Positions 6,567-13,301 of a DNA stretch of 15,721 bases are shown one piece after another. The stretch is from Candidatus Gastranaerophilales bacterium. Its GTDB lineage: Bacteria > Cyanobacteriota > Vampirovibrionia > Gastranaerophilales > UBA9971. The stretch is taken from positions 1 through 15,721 of the forward strand of contig JANQGS010000113.1 in assembly GCA_028277195.1 (NCBI GenBank), written 5' to 3'. The notes under the pieces are model-generated. The model was given only the letters and a program-made list of their open reading frames with translations. It was not told the origin of the DNA and made no database searches. Each line of letters begins with the position of its first letter. The first letter of the stretch is position 1. The translations under genes and the position numbers were made by a program.

Positions 6567-7361
6567 TTATGCAAGTATTTTTTCTGCTTTTAATTTTTCA
6601 ATTAATGCCTGTGCCGCTTCCTGCGGGCTGCCGGCCTGTATCATTTCCCCGGATTCCCTGGGTTCGGGCCTGAATGCCTTTGAAACGATTGTCGGCGAAC
6701 CCTTTATACCCACGACTGACGGGTCAAGGCCGATATCTTCAAGGTTATATTCGGGAATTTGCGTCCTGTTGGCTTTCATTGTGCCTTTAATTGAGGGTTT
6801 CCTGGGTTCATAATCGCATTTAAGCATACACACAACGCCCGGCAACCGCATTTCCACCTTTTGTGAGCCCTCGTCAACCTCACGTTTTACTGTTATGCTA
6901 TCTTCGCCTGTATATTCAAGCTCCTTGGCGTATGTTATTTGCGGAATATCCAGGTGCTCGGCGATGCTCGGGCCTGTCTGGGCTGTATCTCCGTCTATGG
7001 CGTACATTCCGCATATAACAAGGTTATATTCGCCTATTTTAGTGCTGATTGCAGCGGCAAGCGTGCGGCTGGTGGCTTGGGTATCAGCCCCGGCGAACTT
7101 TTTGTCCGAAATTAAAATTCCCTCGTCAGCTCCCATTGCTATTGCCCTTTTCAGAACGTCCTTTGCCTGGGGAGGCCCCATTGTTATTGCTGTAATTGTG
7201 GTTTCAGAAGAGGCTTCCTTTATCCTGAGCGCTGTTTCAACAGCGTACTCGTCAAAGGGGTTCATTATGCTCTCTACTCCCTCCCTGACCATTGTGTTGT
7301 TTTCTGTCCATTTAATGTCTGATGTGTCCGGAACCTGTTTTACACAAACTATGATTTTCAT
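6567..7361 (-). CDS. etfB: electron transfer flavoprotein, beta subunit (possible bifurcating type)
   Basis: A 264-residue EtfB beginning MKIIVCVKQVPDT, with the typical NPFDEYAVETALRIKE segment. Around residues 115-136 it reads CGMYAIDGDTAQTGPSIAEHL. Classical respiratory EtfB proteins carry DDDCNQTGQ at this site, whereas electron-bifurcating anaerobic ETFs carry DGDTAQVGP, the loop associated with binding a second FAD instead of AMP. The form here is close to the bifurcating type; this assignment comes from remembered family patterns. GAGGGA lies about 6 bases before the ATG. It is preceded by a 68-base gap after ruvC, so it may have its own promoter or belong to the upstream operon. Confidence 0.95.
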   Translation of the reverse strand: MKIIVCVKQVPDTSDIKWTENNTMVREGVESIMNPFDEYAVETALRIKEASSETTITAITMGPPQAKDVLKRAIAMGADEGILISDKKFAGADTQATSRTLAAAISTKIGEYNLVICGMYAIDGDTAQTGPSIAEHLDIPQITYAKELEYTGEDSITVKREVDEGSQKVEMRLPGVVCMLKCDYEPRKPSIKGTMKANRTQIPEYNLEDIGLDPSVVGIKGSPTIVSKAFRPEPRESGEMIQAGSPQEAAQALIEKLKAEKILA

Positions 7362-7429
7362 ATAAATCCCTCATCCTTTTTAAATTTTCCTGCATCTATC
7401 TTATTTTTTATAACAAAAATAAAATTTCT

Positions 7430-7900
7430 TCAAATCCTGTTCATCAATGTCTGGCAAACTGCAATCGCTATAGCATCGGTAGTGTCATCGAGCTTTGGGA
7501 TTTTCTGCCCTTCAAAAAACATTTTTACCATATTTTTTACGTCATCCTTGCAGGCCCTTCCATACCCGGTAATTGCCTGTTTTACAACAAGAGGCGTATA
7601 TTCAAAAACAGGCACGCCAAGGATTTCCAGGGTCATTAAAATAACCCCTCTTGCTTCGCTTACGTTGGTTATGGTTTTGGCGTTCTTAAAATAAAAGAGC
7701 TGCTCAACCGCGGCTGCGTCAGGTTTAAACTTTTTTACCAGGTAAGTAAGGTCTTTGTGTATTTCAGCCAGCCTTTTCGGGTTGGGCAGGTCCTTACAGG
7801 TCTGTATTGAGCCGCATTCAATTATTTTGCGGGCCTTGTCATGCTCAAGAAAACAGTAGCCGACAATTGCTATACCCGGATCAATCCCAAGAACACGCAT
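7430..7900 (-). CDS. ruvC: Holliday-junction endonuclease RuvC
   Basis: This 156-residue RuvC has all catalytic acids in register with E. coli: D7 (GIDPG), E66 (AVEQLF), D138-D139 and D142 (LDDTTDA). The enzyme cuts four-way junctions symmetrically at the end of recombination, working with RuvAB, which is not encoded here. GYGRACKDDV (112-121) matches the usual G.G.A.K..V segment. The canonical 'TG' after the first motif is replaced by 'VG', a minor change. Its ATG overlaps the maf stop by one base (TAATG), implying translational coupling with the upstream gene. Confidence 0.95.
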   Translation of the reverse strand: MRVLGIDPGIAIVGYCFLEHDKARKIIECGSIQTCKDLPNPKRLAEIHKDLTYLVKKFKPDAAAVEQLFYFKNAKTITNVSEARGVILMTLEILGVPVFEYTPLVVKQAITGYGRACKDDVKNMVKMFFEGQKIPKLDDTTDAIAIAVCQTLMNRI

Positions 7901-8469
7901 TACAACACCTTAACCCCAAAATCCTTAAGTATTTCAGCCGTTTTATAAACAGATATTCCCACTATATTTGAATAACAGCCGCTTATGGACTTGACAAACA
8001 CAGAGCCCACTCCCTGGATAGCATAAGCCCCCGCTTTATCAAGCGGCTCACCCGTGTTAATGTAGTTCTGTATTTCCCGCTCCTCAAGTTTTCTGAATGT
8101 TACATCACTTTTAACCGAGGTTTTTACGGTTTTTCCTGTTTCCGTATCATAAACAGCTATTGCCGAGAGGACTTTATGGGTCTTCCCGCCCAGGGTTTTC
8201 AGCATATTAAAGGCATCCCGCCTGTCCCGGGGTTTGCCGAGGATTTTGCTCCCTATGGTGACTATTGTGTCCGAGCCTATTATGATTGCCGGGAAATTTA
8301 TTTTTTTAGCCGCACCCAGAGCTTTTTCAAGCGCAATGCTCTCTATGTCCTCAATTTTTTCTATGTTTTCCTCAATATTTGAGGGCATTACCAGGAAATC
8401 AAGCCCGATGTTTTCCAGTAATTCCTTTCTTCCGGGGGAGGCTGAGGCGAGTATTATTTTTTTGTCCAT
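7900..8469 (-). CDS. maf: Maf-family nucleoside triphosphate pyrophosphatase
   Basis: A 189-residue Maf protein. It opens with ILASASPGR (residues 6-14), the family's S.SPRR substrate loop with one Arg changed to Gly. GSDTIV holds the conserved D67; LGKP, a GKTHKVLS segment and the C-terminal IQGVGSVFVKSISGCYSNIVG also fit. Maf enzymes hydrolyse non-canonical or excess nucleotides such as dTTP, UTP and modified bases, protecting the nucleotide pool; some members affect septum formation. The SPGR change might alter substrate preference. It lies 16 bases after bcp and is coupled to ruvC. Confidence 0.93.
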   Translation of the reverse strand: MDKKIILASASPGRKELLENIGLDFLVMPSNIEENIEKIEDIESIALEKALGAAKKINFPAIIIGSDTIVTIGSKILGKPRDRRDAFNMLKTLGGKTHKVLSAIAVYDTETGKTVKTSVKSDVTFRKLEEREIQNYINTGEPLDKAGAYAIQGVGSVFVKSISGCYSNIVGISVYKTAEILKDFGVKVL

Positions 8470-8485
8470 AATAATTTATTTTACA

Positions 8486-8971
8486 CTAATCCAGCAGGTT
8501 AAGCACTTTTATTACCTCGGGCGCATGTCCTTCAATCTTGACATTACCCCAGGTGTGCTTTACTATACCGTTTTTCCCGATAAGAAAAGTTGAGCGTATA
8601 ACCCCCAGTACTTCAATGCCCAGGATTTCCTTTTTTCCCCATACCCCAAAAGCCCTGATAATCCTGTAATCAGTATCGGAAAACAATATAAAATTAAGCC
8701 CCAGCCGCTCCTGGAACTGTTTGTGACCGGCTATACTGTCCGGGCTGACACAGATTAGCGTTGCTTTTGGGGCTATTTTATCGAGATTATCATTAAAATT
8801 AGCCGCTTCCTGCTCACACTCAGGGGAATTATCCATCGGGCAGAAGTACAGGACTATGTTCTCACCGGCAAAAGCGCTCAGTGTATATGTTTTTTCTATA
8901 CCGTTCTCGTCAATGCCCTGTACCGGGGCTGTAAGTATTTTTTCAGAGAGCCTGGAGCCGGATTTAAGCAT
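8486..8971 (-). CDS. bcp: Bcp/PrxQ-type peroxiredoxin
   Basis: A 161-residue thioredoxin-fold peroxidase. The active-site segment YFCPMDNSPECEQEA corresponds to the family's PxxxTxxC; C52 is the peroxidatic cysteine and Ser49 replaces the usual Thr. VIRSTFLIGKNG supplies the conserved Arg. In E. coli Bcp the resolving Cys lies five residues after the peroxidatic one; here that position is Ala57. C44, eight residues before C52, or a third Cys in LICVSPDS, could serve, or the enzyme is 1-Cys. It reduces peroxides with thioredoxin-like donors. AAAGGA lies 6 bases before the ATG. The upstream gap 8972-9071 contains a weak minus-strand -10 candidate (TATACT, 9005-9000). Confidence 0.88.
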   Translation of the reverse strand: MLKSGSRLSEKILTAPVQGIDENGIEKTYTLSAFAGENIVLYFCPMDNSPECEQEAANFNDNLDKIAPKATLICVSPDSIAGHKQFQERLGLNFILFSDTDYRIIRAFGVWGKKEILGIEVLGVIRSTFLIGKNGIVKHTWGNVKIEGHAPEVIKVLNLLD

Positions 8972-9071
8972 AAAAATTCCTTTAAGCCTTTTTATATTAA
9001 GTATAAACCCGGCGGGCTTAAATTTAATTAAACAAAGTAACTACAAATTTCAGGTGTCAGTTTGAAAAAAT

Positions 9072-11126
9072 TCAAAAGCCCGAGCCGCCAATAGTTCTTT
9101 TTTTCCCGGGAGTCGTTATTGGTTTGTGTTTTATGGTTTTTACCTTAACCCTCTTTACCGGCACGGGTACGGGGTTAAATTCCTCCGGGTTTTCAGGCCC
9201 TTCTATTTCTATTTCATCTTTCCGGGTTTTTTCCTCTTTTTCCTCTTCCTGCTCCCTTTTCTTGATTATTTCCTCAAGCTCGTCCTCGTGTATGCCGGGT
9301 TCATATTTTGTGTCCACAATAATCTCAGGGTACATAAAATCCATGACAGGCTTATTATAGGTAATTACTTTCATGTAATCCCTCCAGATAACAGCGGGCA
9401 GTGAACCGCCTGTTAGCTTGTTTGTCGGGGTATTGTTGTCATTGCCGACCCAGACCGCTGTTACAATATCGGGGGTAAACCCCACAAACCAGGCATCCCT
9501 GTAGCTGTCCGTTGTACCGGTTTTTCCTGCCGAGGGCCTGCCTATGCCTGACGCGGCGCCTGTTCCGAATTTAACCACCTGCTTCAGCATTTCGACCATA
9601 TAAGCAACGGTTTTTATATCCAGAACCCTTCTGTAGTCATTGTTTGCCACATAAACCACTTTCCCGTTGGCGGTTTCAATCTTTTCAATCGAATACGGCT
9701 CAACCTTTATGCCGCCGTTTGCCAGCACCCCGTAAGCTGTTGCCAGCTCTATCATTTTAACGCCGCTTGAGCCCAGGGCAATGGTCGGGTCTTTTTCTAT
9801 GGGTGTTGTTATACCCATTTTCCTTGCCGTTTTTCTTACCTCATACACGCCCGCGTCCATAATAAGCTGTGCGGCAACCACATTTGACGACAGGGCAAGC
9901 GCTTTATATAGAGGAAGTTCTATCCTGTACTTTTTCCCGTAATTCTGCGGTCCCCAGTCCCCTATTTGCACCGGGATATCAGGATAAGCGCTAAACGGGG
10001 TAAGCCCCTGCTCCATGGCCGTTGTATAAATAAACACCTTAAAAGACGAGCCCGGCTGCCTTACAGCTAATGAAACCCTGTCAAACTGTGTCTGGGAATA
10101 GTCCCTGCCTCCTATATATGCAAGGATTTGCCCTGATACAACATCATAGGAAATAAGCGCCGCCTGCTCGTCGGATTCATTAAGCCCCCATCCTTTCATA
10201 TTATTAACAAGGCTTTTTTCAGCAGCTTTCTGGTATTCATAATTCAGGGTCGTATATATTTTATAGCCTCCCTGGATAACCTCCTGCTCTTCAAGCCCTG
10301 CTTTATCCCTTAATTCCCTGATTACAAAATCAACAAAATAAGGAGCTTTTTTAAGGGTATTTATTTTTATATCCGTGCTGAGTTTTATTTCAGATTCATT
10401 TATTTTCCTGGCCTGCTCCCGTGTTATATGGCCGTCATCGAGCATCCTGTTAACCACCATTGCCCTGCGCTTTTTAGCGAGTTCCATATTCCTGTAGGGA
10501 CTGTAAACCGACGGTGCCTGGGGCAGGCCCGCAACCAGGGCGCATTCGGCCAGGGTAAGCTCCTGTACTTTTTTATCAAAGTAAATATCTGCCGCCGCCG
10601 CTATGCCGTAAGCTCCTTCGCCCAGGTATATATTGTTCAGGTACATTTCCAGGATTTTATCCTTTGGAAGCGTTTTTTCCAGCCTGTAAGCCAGCACCAG
10701 TTCCTTAAACTTGCGGGTAAAGGTTTTTTCCTGGGAAAGAAAAAGTATCCTTGTAATCTGCTGTGTTATTGTGCTTGCGCCCTGGACAATTTTGCGCGCC
10801 TTTATGTTTTTTATTGTTGACCTTATTAAAGCGGGAATATCAAATCCCCTGTGAGTATAAAAATTTTTATCCTCTATCGAGATTATGGCTTTTTTCATGT
10901 GCTCGGGGATTTGTTCAATGCTGACTTTTTTATAGTTATAAGCCCCAAAGGTCTTTATTATCCTGCCGTCAGCGGAAACAATCTGCGAGGTGAGAGTGGG
11001 TTCATACTGCTCAATCTGTGCGATGGAAGGCAGGCTGTTTAAGTACATAAACCCTGCGGTGACTGCCGCCAGCATAAACGCCAGGAGCATCGCAAATATA
11101 ACTAACATACTGCCCTGTCTTTTCAT
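9072..11126 (-). CDS. class A penicillin-binding protein 1A (transglycosylase plus transpeptidase)
   Basis: A 684-residue bifunctional peptidoglycan synthase. Residues 7-30 form a membrane anchor. The GT51 domain holds E85-DKNFYTH with catalytic Glu85, then GASTITQQ, KFKELVLAYRLE and NNIYLGEGAYGI. The transpeptidase domain holds S360-S-F-K363 (SXXK), S413-S-N415 (SXN) and K535-T-G537 (KTG). It polymerises lipid II and crosslinks the glycan outside the membrane; lipid II starts with MraY, encoded nearby at 12129. After about residue 610 comes a low-complexity tail alternating acidic and basic runs with Pro. The ATG at 11126 follows TATAAT by exactly 6 bases with no Shine-Dalgarno, suggesting a leaderless mRNA. 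It heads the minus-strand block. Confidence 0.95.
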   Translation of the reverse strand: MKRQGSMLVIFAMLLAFMLAAVTAGFMYLNSLPSIAQIEQYEPTLTSQIVSADGRIIKTFGAYNYKKVSIEQIPEHMKKAIISIEDKNFYTHRGFDIPALIRSTIKNIKARKIVQGASTITQQITRILFLSQEKTFTRKFKELVLAYRLEKTLPKDKILEMYLNNIYLGEGAYGIAAAADIYFDKKVQELTLAECALVAGLPQAPSVYSPYRNMELAKKRRAMVVNRMLDDGHITREQARKINESEIKLSTDIKINTLKKAPYFVDFVIRELRDKAGLEEQEVIQGGYKIYTTLNYEYQKAAEKSLVNNMKGWGLNESDEQAALISYDVVSGQILAYIGGRDYSQTQFDRVSLAVRQPGSSFKVFIYTTAMEQGLTPFSAYPDIPVQIGDWGPQNYGKKYRIELPLYKALALSSNVVAAQLIMDAGVYEVRKTARKMGITTPIEKDPTIALGSSGVKMIELATAYGVLANGGIKVEPYSIEKIETANGKVVYVANNDYRRVLDIKTVAYMVEMLKQVVKFGTGAASGIGRPSAGKTGTTDSYRDAWFVGFTPDIVTAVWVGNDNNTPTNKLTGGSLPAVIWRDYMKVITYNKPVMDFMYPEIIVDTKYEPGIHEDELEEIIKKREQEEEKEEKTRKDEIEIEGPENPEEFNPVPVPVKRVKVKTIKHKPITTPGKKRTIGGSGF

Positions 11127-11132
11127 AATTAA

Positions 11133-11138
11133 ATTATA
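11133..11138 (-). promoter_or_regulatory. -10 box TATAAT, 6 bases before the penicillin-binding protein ATG
   Basis: TATAAT on the minus strand, then TTAATT, then ATG at 11126. No Shine-Dalgarno is present. The -35 position falls at about 11156-11161, inside the left end of the miniature transposon, so the insertion has replaced the original upstream promoter sequence. Confidence 0.55.
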
Positions 11139-11143
11139 TGATA

Positions 11144-11151
11144 AAAAATAT
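11144..11151 (+). repeat. 8-bp target-site duplication, left copy
   Basis: AAAAATAT directly abuts the left terminal repeat and is identical to 11297-11304. Extending the match by one more base breaks it, so the duplication is exactly 8 bases when the element is taken to begin with GTAA. Confidence 0.75.
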
Positions 11152-11296
11152 GTAACAGTTCAGGTCATTATTCGCAAAAAATTTTATCAAAATCACCCGC
11201 CCACCGCCCCAGTTGTGGTTAAAGGGGCGTAGCCCCTTTAACGATTTTAATATAGATTTTTAAAAATTTTAAATTTAAGATAGCCTGAACTGTTAC
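11152..11296. mobile_element. 145-bp miniature inverted-repeat element (MITE), IS66-like ends
   Basis: The element begins GTAACAGTTCAGG (11152-11164) and ends with its perfect reverse complement CCTGAACTGTTAC (11284-11296), flanked by an 8-bp duplication. Ends starting GTAA with an 8-bp target duplication are the known hallmarks of the IS66 family, so this is probably a non-autonomous derivative mobilised by an IS66-type transposase; that assignment is inferred from the ends alone. It has no coding capacity. Inside is a strong palindrome (11218-11242). It lies between the divergent promoters of the penicillin-binding protein gene and pyrF. Confidence 0.75.
11218..11242. repeat. perfect 11-bp hairpin inside the miniature element
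   Basis: GTTAAAGGGGC (11218-11228), loop GTA, then GCCCCTTTAAC (11232-11242). This is a G/C-rich stem with A/T base, in an otherwise AT-rich element. On the plus strand ACGATTTTAA follows, not a clean T-run. It may stop or structure read-through RNA in either direction, or simply be part of the transposition unit. Confidence 0.7.
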
Positions 11297-11304
11297 AAAA
11301 ATAT
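11297..11304 (+). repeat. 8-bp target-site duplication, right copy
   Basis: AAAAATAT directly follows the right terminal repeat and matches 11144-11151 perfectly. Its last base is also the first base of the likely pyrF -35 box, so the insertion abuts that promoter. Confidence 0.75.
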
Positions 11305-11332
11305 TGTATGCTCAGAAATTAAGTGTTAAAAT
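11304..11332 (+). promoter_or_regulatory. likely promoter of pyrF-mraY
   Basis: TTGTAT (11304-11309) and TAAAAT (11327-11332) are separated by exactly 17 bases, a good sigma-70-type match in the -10 and a partial one in the -35. Transcription would start near 11339, giving a leader of about 25 bases before the pyrF ATG. Confidence 0.45.
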
Positions 11333-11364
11333 TATAGCCGATTTATTTAATTTGAGATGGATGA

Positions 11365-12135
11365 ATGTTAAGGGACAGAGCGCAGAAAATGATAACAAAA
11401 CCAAAAACCGCCAGGGACAGGCTTGTTTTGCCCCTGGATGTAAATACTATGGAAGAGGCAAGTGAACTCGTAAGCGAATTAAAAGACCATGTGGGAGTAT
11501 TTAAGGTCGGCCTGCAACTGTTTACCAGCGTTGGGCCCGACATTATAAAAATGATACAGGACCAGGACAGGGAAATATTTTTTGACGGAAAATTCCATGA
11601 CATACCGAATACGGTTGCAAAAGCCGGCGCAAACCTCGTTAAGCACGGGGTTACTTTTTTTAATATCCATATAACGGGCGGGTCAAAAATGATTTCAACA
11701 TGCCTTAAGCTCTCAAGGGAAACCGCGAAAAGCCTTGGCCTGCCAAAGCCAAAAGTGCTCGGGGTTACGCTCCTGACGAGCTTTGGGCAAAGAACCCTTA
11801 CAGAGGAGTTGTTAATAAATCTTAATATTGACGACTATGTGAGCCAGCTGGCAAAAGTAGCCAAAAAGTCGGGGCTTGACGGAATTATCGCGAGCGCGAC
11901 AGACGTGCCAAAGATAAAAAAAGAATGCGGGGAGGACTTTATTATACTCTGCCCGGCAATAAGGCCTACCTGGTCTGTGGTTAACGACCAGATAAGGGTG
12001 GTAACCCCGAGGGATGCCATCAGGGCCGGGGTTGACTACCTCGTAGTGGGCAGGCCCATTACATCCGCCGCAGACAGGGTATCAGCCGCACAGCTTGTGC
12101 TGGACGAGATGCAGGAAGCTCTCGAAGAATGTTAA
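11365..12135 (+). CDS. pyrF: orotidine 5'-phosphate decarboxylase
   Basis: A 256-residue ODCase that converts OMP to UMP, the last step of de novo pyrimidine synthesis. The catalytic set is visible: D25 (LPLD), K47 (VFKVG), then D74-G-K76-F-H-D79 followed by IPNT, matching the family's DxKxxD. CPAIRP, GVDYLVVGRPIT and a final AA helix form the phosphate-binding end. Length is typical of the short (type 1) bacterial form. The ATG at 11365 has only a weak GATGGA upstream; ATG 11389 (residue 9) is an alternative that keeps the whole domain. It overlaps mraY by 7 bases, implying coupled translation. Confidence 0.95.
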   Translation: MLRDRAQKMITKPKTARDRLVLPLDVNTMEEASELVSELKDHVGVFKVGLQLFTSVGPDIIKMIQDQDREIFFDGKFHDIPNTVAKAGANLVKHGVTFFNIHITGGSKMISTCLKLSRETAKSLGLPKPKVLGVTLLTSFGQRTLTEELLINLNIDDYVSQLAKVAKKSGLDGIIASATDVPKIKKECGEDFIILCPAIRPTWSVVNDQIRVVTPRDAIRAGVDYLVVGRPITSAADRVSAAQLVLDEMQEALEEC

Positions 12136-13046
12136 TAACGGTTTCCGGGCTTTTAGCCTTATTGCTGACATTGCTCTCAGGCATACCATACCTTGATTTT
12201 CTCAAGAAAAAGTTTTACGGCCAATACATATGCGAAGATGCTCCATCCTCACATACCACAAAAAGCGGTACTCCGACAACCGGCGGTATTATCCTGGTTT
12301 TACCCGCTGTAGTAGCGGGTTTACTCGCGCTCATTATGGACCGGAGCTTTGGTTTAAAACCCGCGCTGGCGATTGTGGCATTTATTCTCTTTATGCTGCT
12401 GGGGTTTAACGATGATTACCTTAAAATAACAAAAAAGCACAATAAAGGAATAGGCGCGAAAAGAAAACTCCTGTTCCAGGCGGCAATAGCCCTGATACCG
12501 GCTCTATATATGTATTTTTACACTGATTCGCCATTATGGCTAATCTTTTTTGGTGTTTTTGTCGTGGTTGGTGCCTCTAATGCGGTGAACCTGACTGACG
12601 GGCTTGACGGGCTGGCTGCGGGCACTTCGTTTTTTGCGTTTATTGCATGCGCTGTTATATGCTACTTTAAAGGAGCTACTGGCCTGGCAATAGTTAGTGC
12701 CGCTATAGCAGGCAGTTGTCTTGGATTTTTACGGTACAACAAAAACCCCGCAAAAATGTTTATGGGCGACACCGGAAGCCTTGCTTTGGGCGGGGTATTG
12801 GGGACTATTGCGGTACTGGGAGGGTTTGAGCTCTGGCTGGCGATAATCGGCGGGGTATTTGTAATTGAGACGTTATCTGTGATAATACAGGTAATAAGTT
12901 TTAAGGCCACGGGAAAACGCGTATTTAAAATGAGCCCTATTCACCATCATTTTGAACTCTCAGGGTGGTCAGAGCCCGGGGTTGTTTATGTGTTCTGGGC
13001 AGCCGGGTTAATATTTGGGGTTATTGGATGTTTGGGGTTATTATAG
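12129..13046 (+). CDS. mraY: phospho-N-acetylmuramoyl-pentapeptide transferase MraY (short)
   Basis: A 305-residue polytopic membrane enzyme with roughly nine to ten hydrophobic segments. It joins UDP-MurNAc-pentapeptide to undecaprenyl phosphate to make lipid I. Signature sites are present: GTPTTGG (47-53, usually GTPTMGG), D95-D96 (GFNDDY), N154-LTDGLDG, MGD214TGSLALGG and H272-HHFELSGWSE, the MraY-specific His motif that separates it from WecA-type enzymes. It is shorter than most MraY proteins (320-360 aa), mainly from a short N-terminus. mraY is normally inside the dcw cluster beside murF and murD; here it follows pyrF with a 7-base overlap, an unusual context. It releases UMP, the PyrF product. 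Confidence 0.95.
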   Translation: MLITVSGLLALLLTLLSGIPYLDFLKKKFYGQYICEDAPSSHTTKSGTPTTGGIILVLPAVVAGLLALIMDRSFGLKPALAIVAFILFMLLGFNDDYLKITKKHNKGIGAKRKLLFQAAIALIPALYMYFYTDSPLWLIFFGVFVVVGASNAVNLTDGLDGLAAGTSFFAFIACAVICYFKGATGLAIVSAAIAGSCLGFLRYNKNPAKMFMGDTGSLALGGVLGTIAVLGGFELWLAIIGGVFVIETLSVIIQVISFKATGKRVFKMSPIHHHFELSGWSEPGVVYVFWAAGLIFGVIGCLGLL

Positions 13047-13093
13047 TGAATAGTTAAAGAAATCCTGAATATGTAGGGTACGAGGATTCTAAA

Positions 13094-13192
13094 ATGTTTG
13101 TAAACGGTTTAAATGTAAAGAGAAGCTGGGGAAGTCGCAAAAAAATAACTGACCTTCAGGGCGAGGGTGGGCCGATTTTGAAGAATTTTTAG
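13094..13192 (+). CDS. possible small protein (32 aa) downstream of mraY
   Basis: ATG 13094 is preceded by GAGGA (13082-13086) at 7 bases and opens a 32-codon frame ending TAG at 13190-13192. The product is basic at the centre and ends in ITDLQGEGGPILKNF, not recognised. Its 3' half is clearly more G+C-rich than the AT-rich flanks, which suggests coding or another constrained role, but the ORF is too short to be sure. It might be a remnant of a longer gene or an intergenic repeat. Confidence 0.3.
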   Translation: MFVNGLNVKRSWGSRKKITDLQGEGGPILKNF

Positions 13193-13301
13193 GGTGCTGA
13201 GTAGTTACCATTTACTGAATATTTAAATTTTTGTAAAAATAGAATATAAAAAAATTTACAATTCGTACTTATATAGGTATAATTAATACCTGCTAACTAA
13301 A
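13193..13301. other. AT-rich gap between the convergent mraY side and the solute-binding protein gene
   Basis: This is the remainder of the 13047-13301 gap. It contains a small palindrome AGGTAT-AATTA-ATACCT (13275-13291), without an adjacent T-run in either direction, so it is not a clear terminator. Long A/T runs fill 13220-13260. No further gene or RNA is seen. Confidence 0.4.

Noticed and set aside
9005..9025. AAGCCCGCCGGGTTT as a terminator after the penicillin-binding protein gene
   Set aside because: The stem leaves too small a loop and no T-run follows on the minus strand.
11218..11242. the palindrome as the terminator of pyrF or of the penicillin-binding protein gene
   Set aside because: It lies upstream of both divergent genes and inside the transposable element, so it does not end either transcript.
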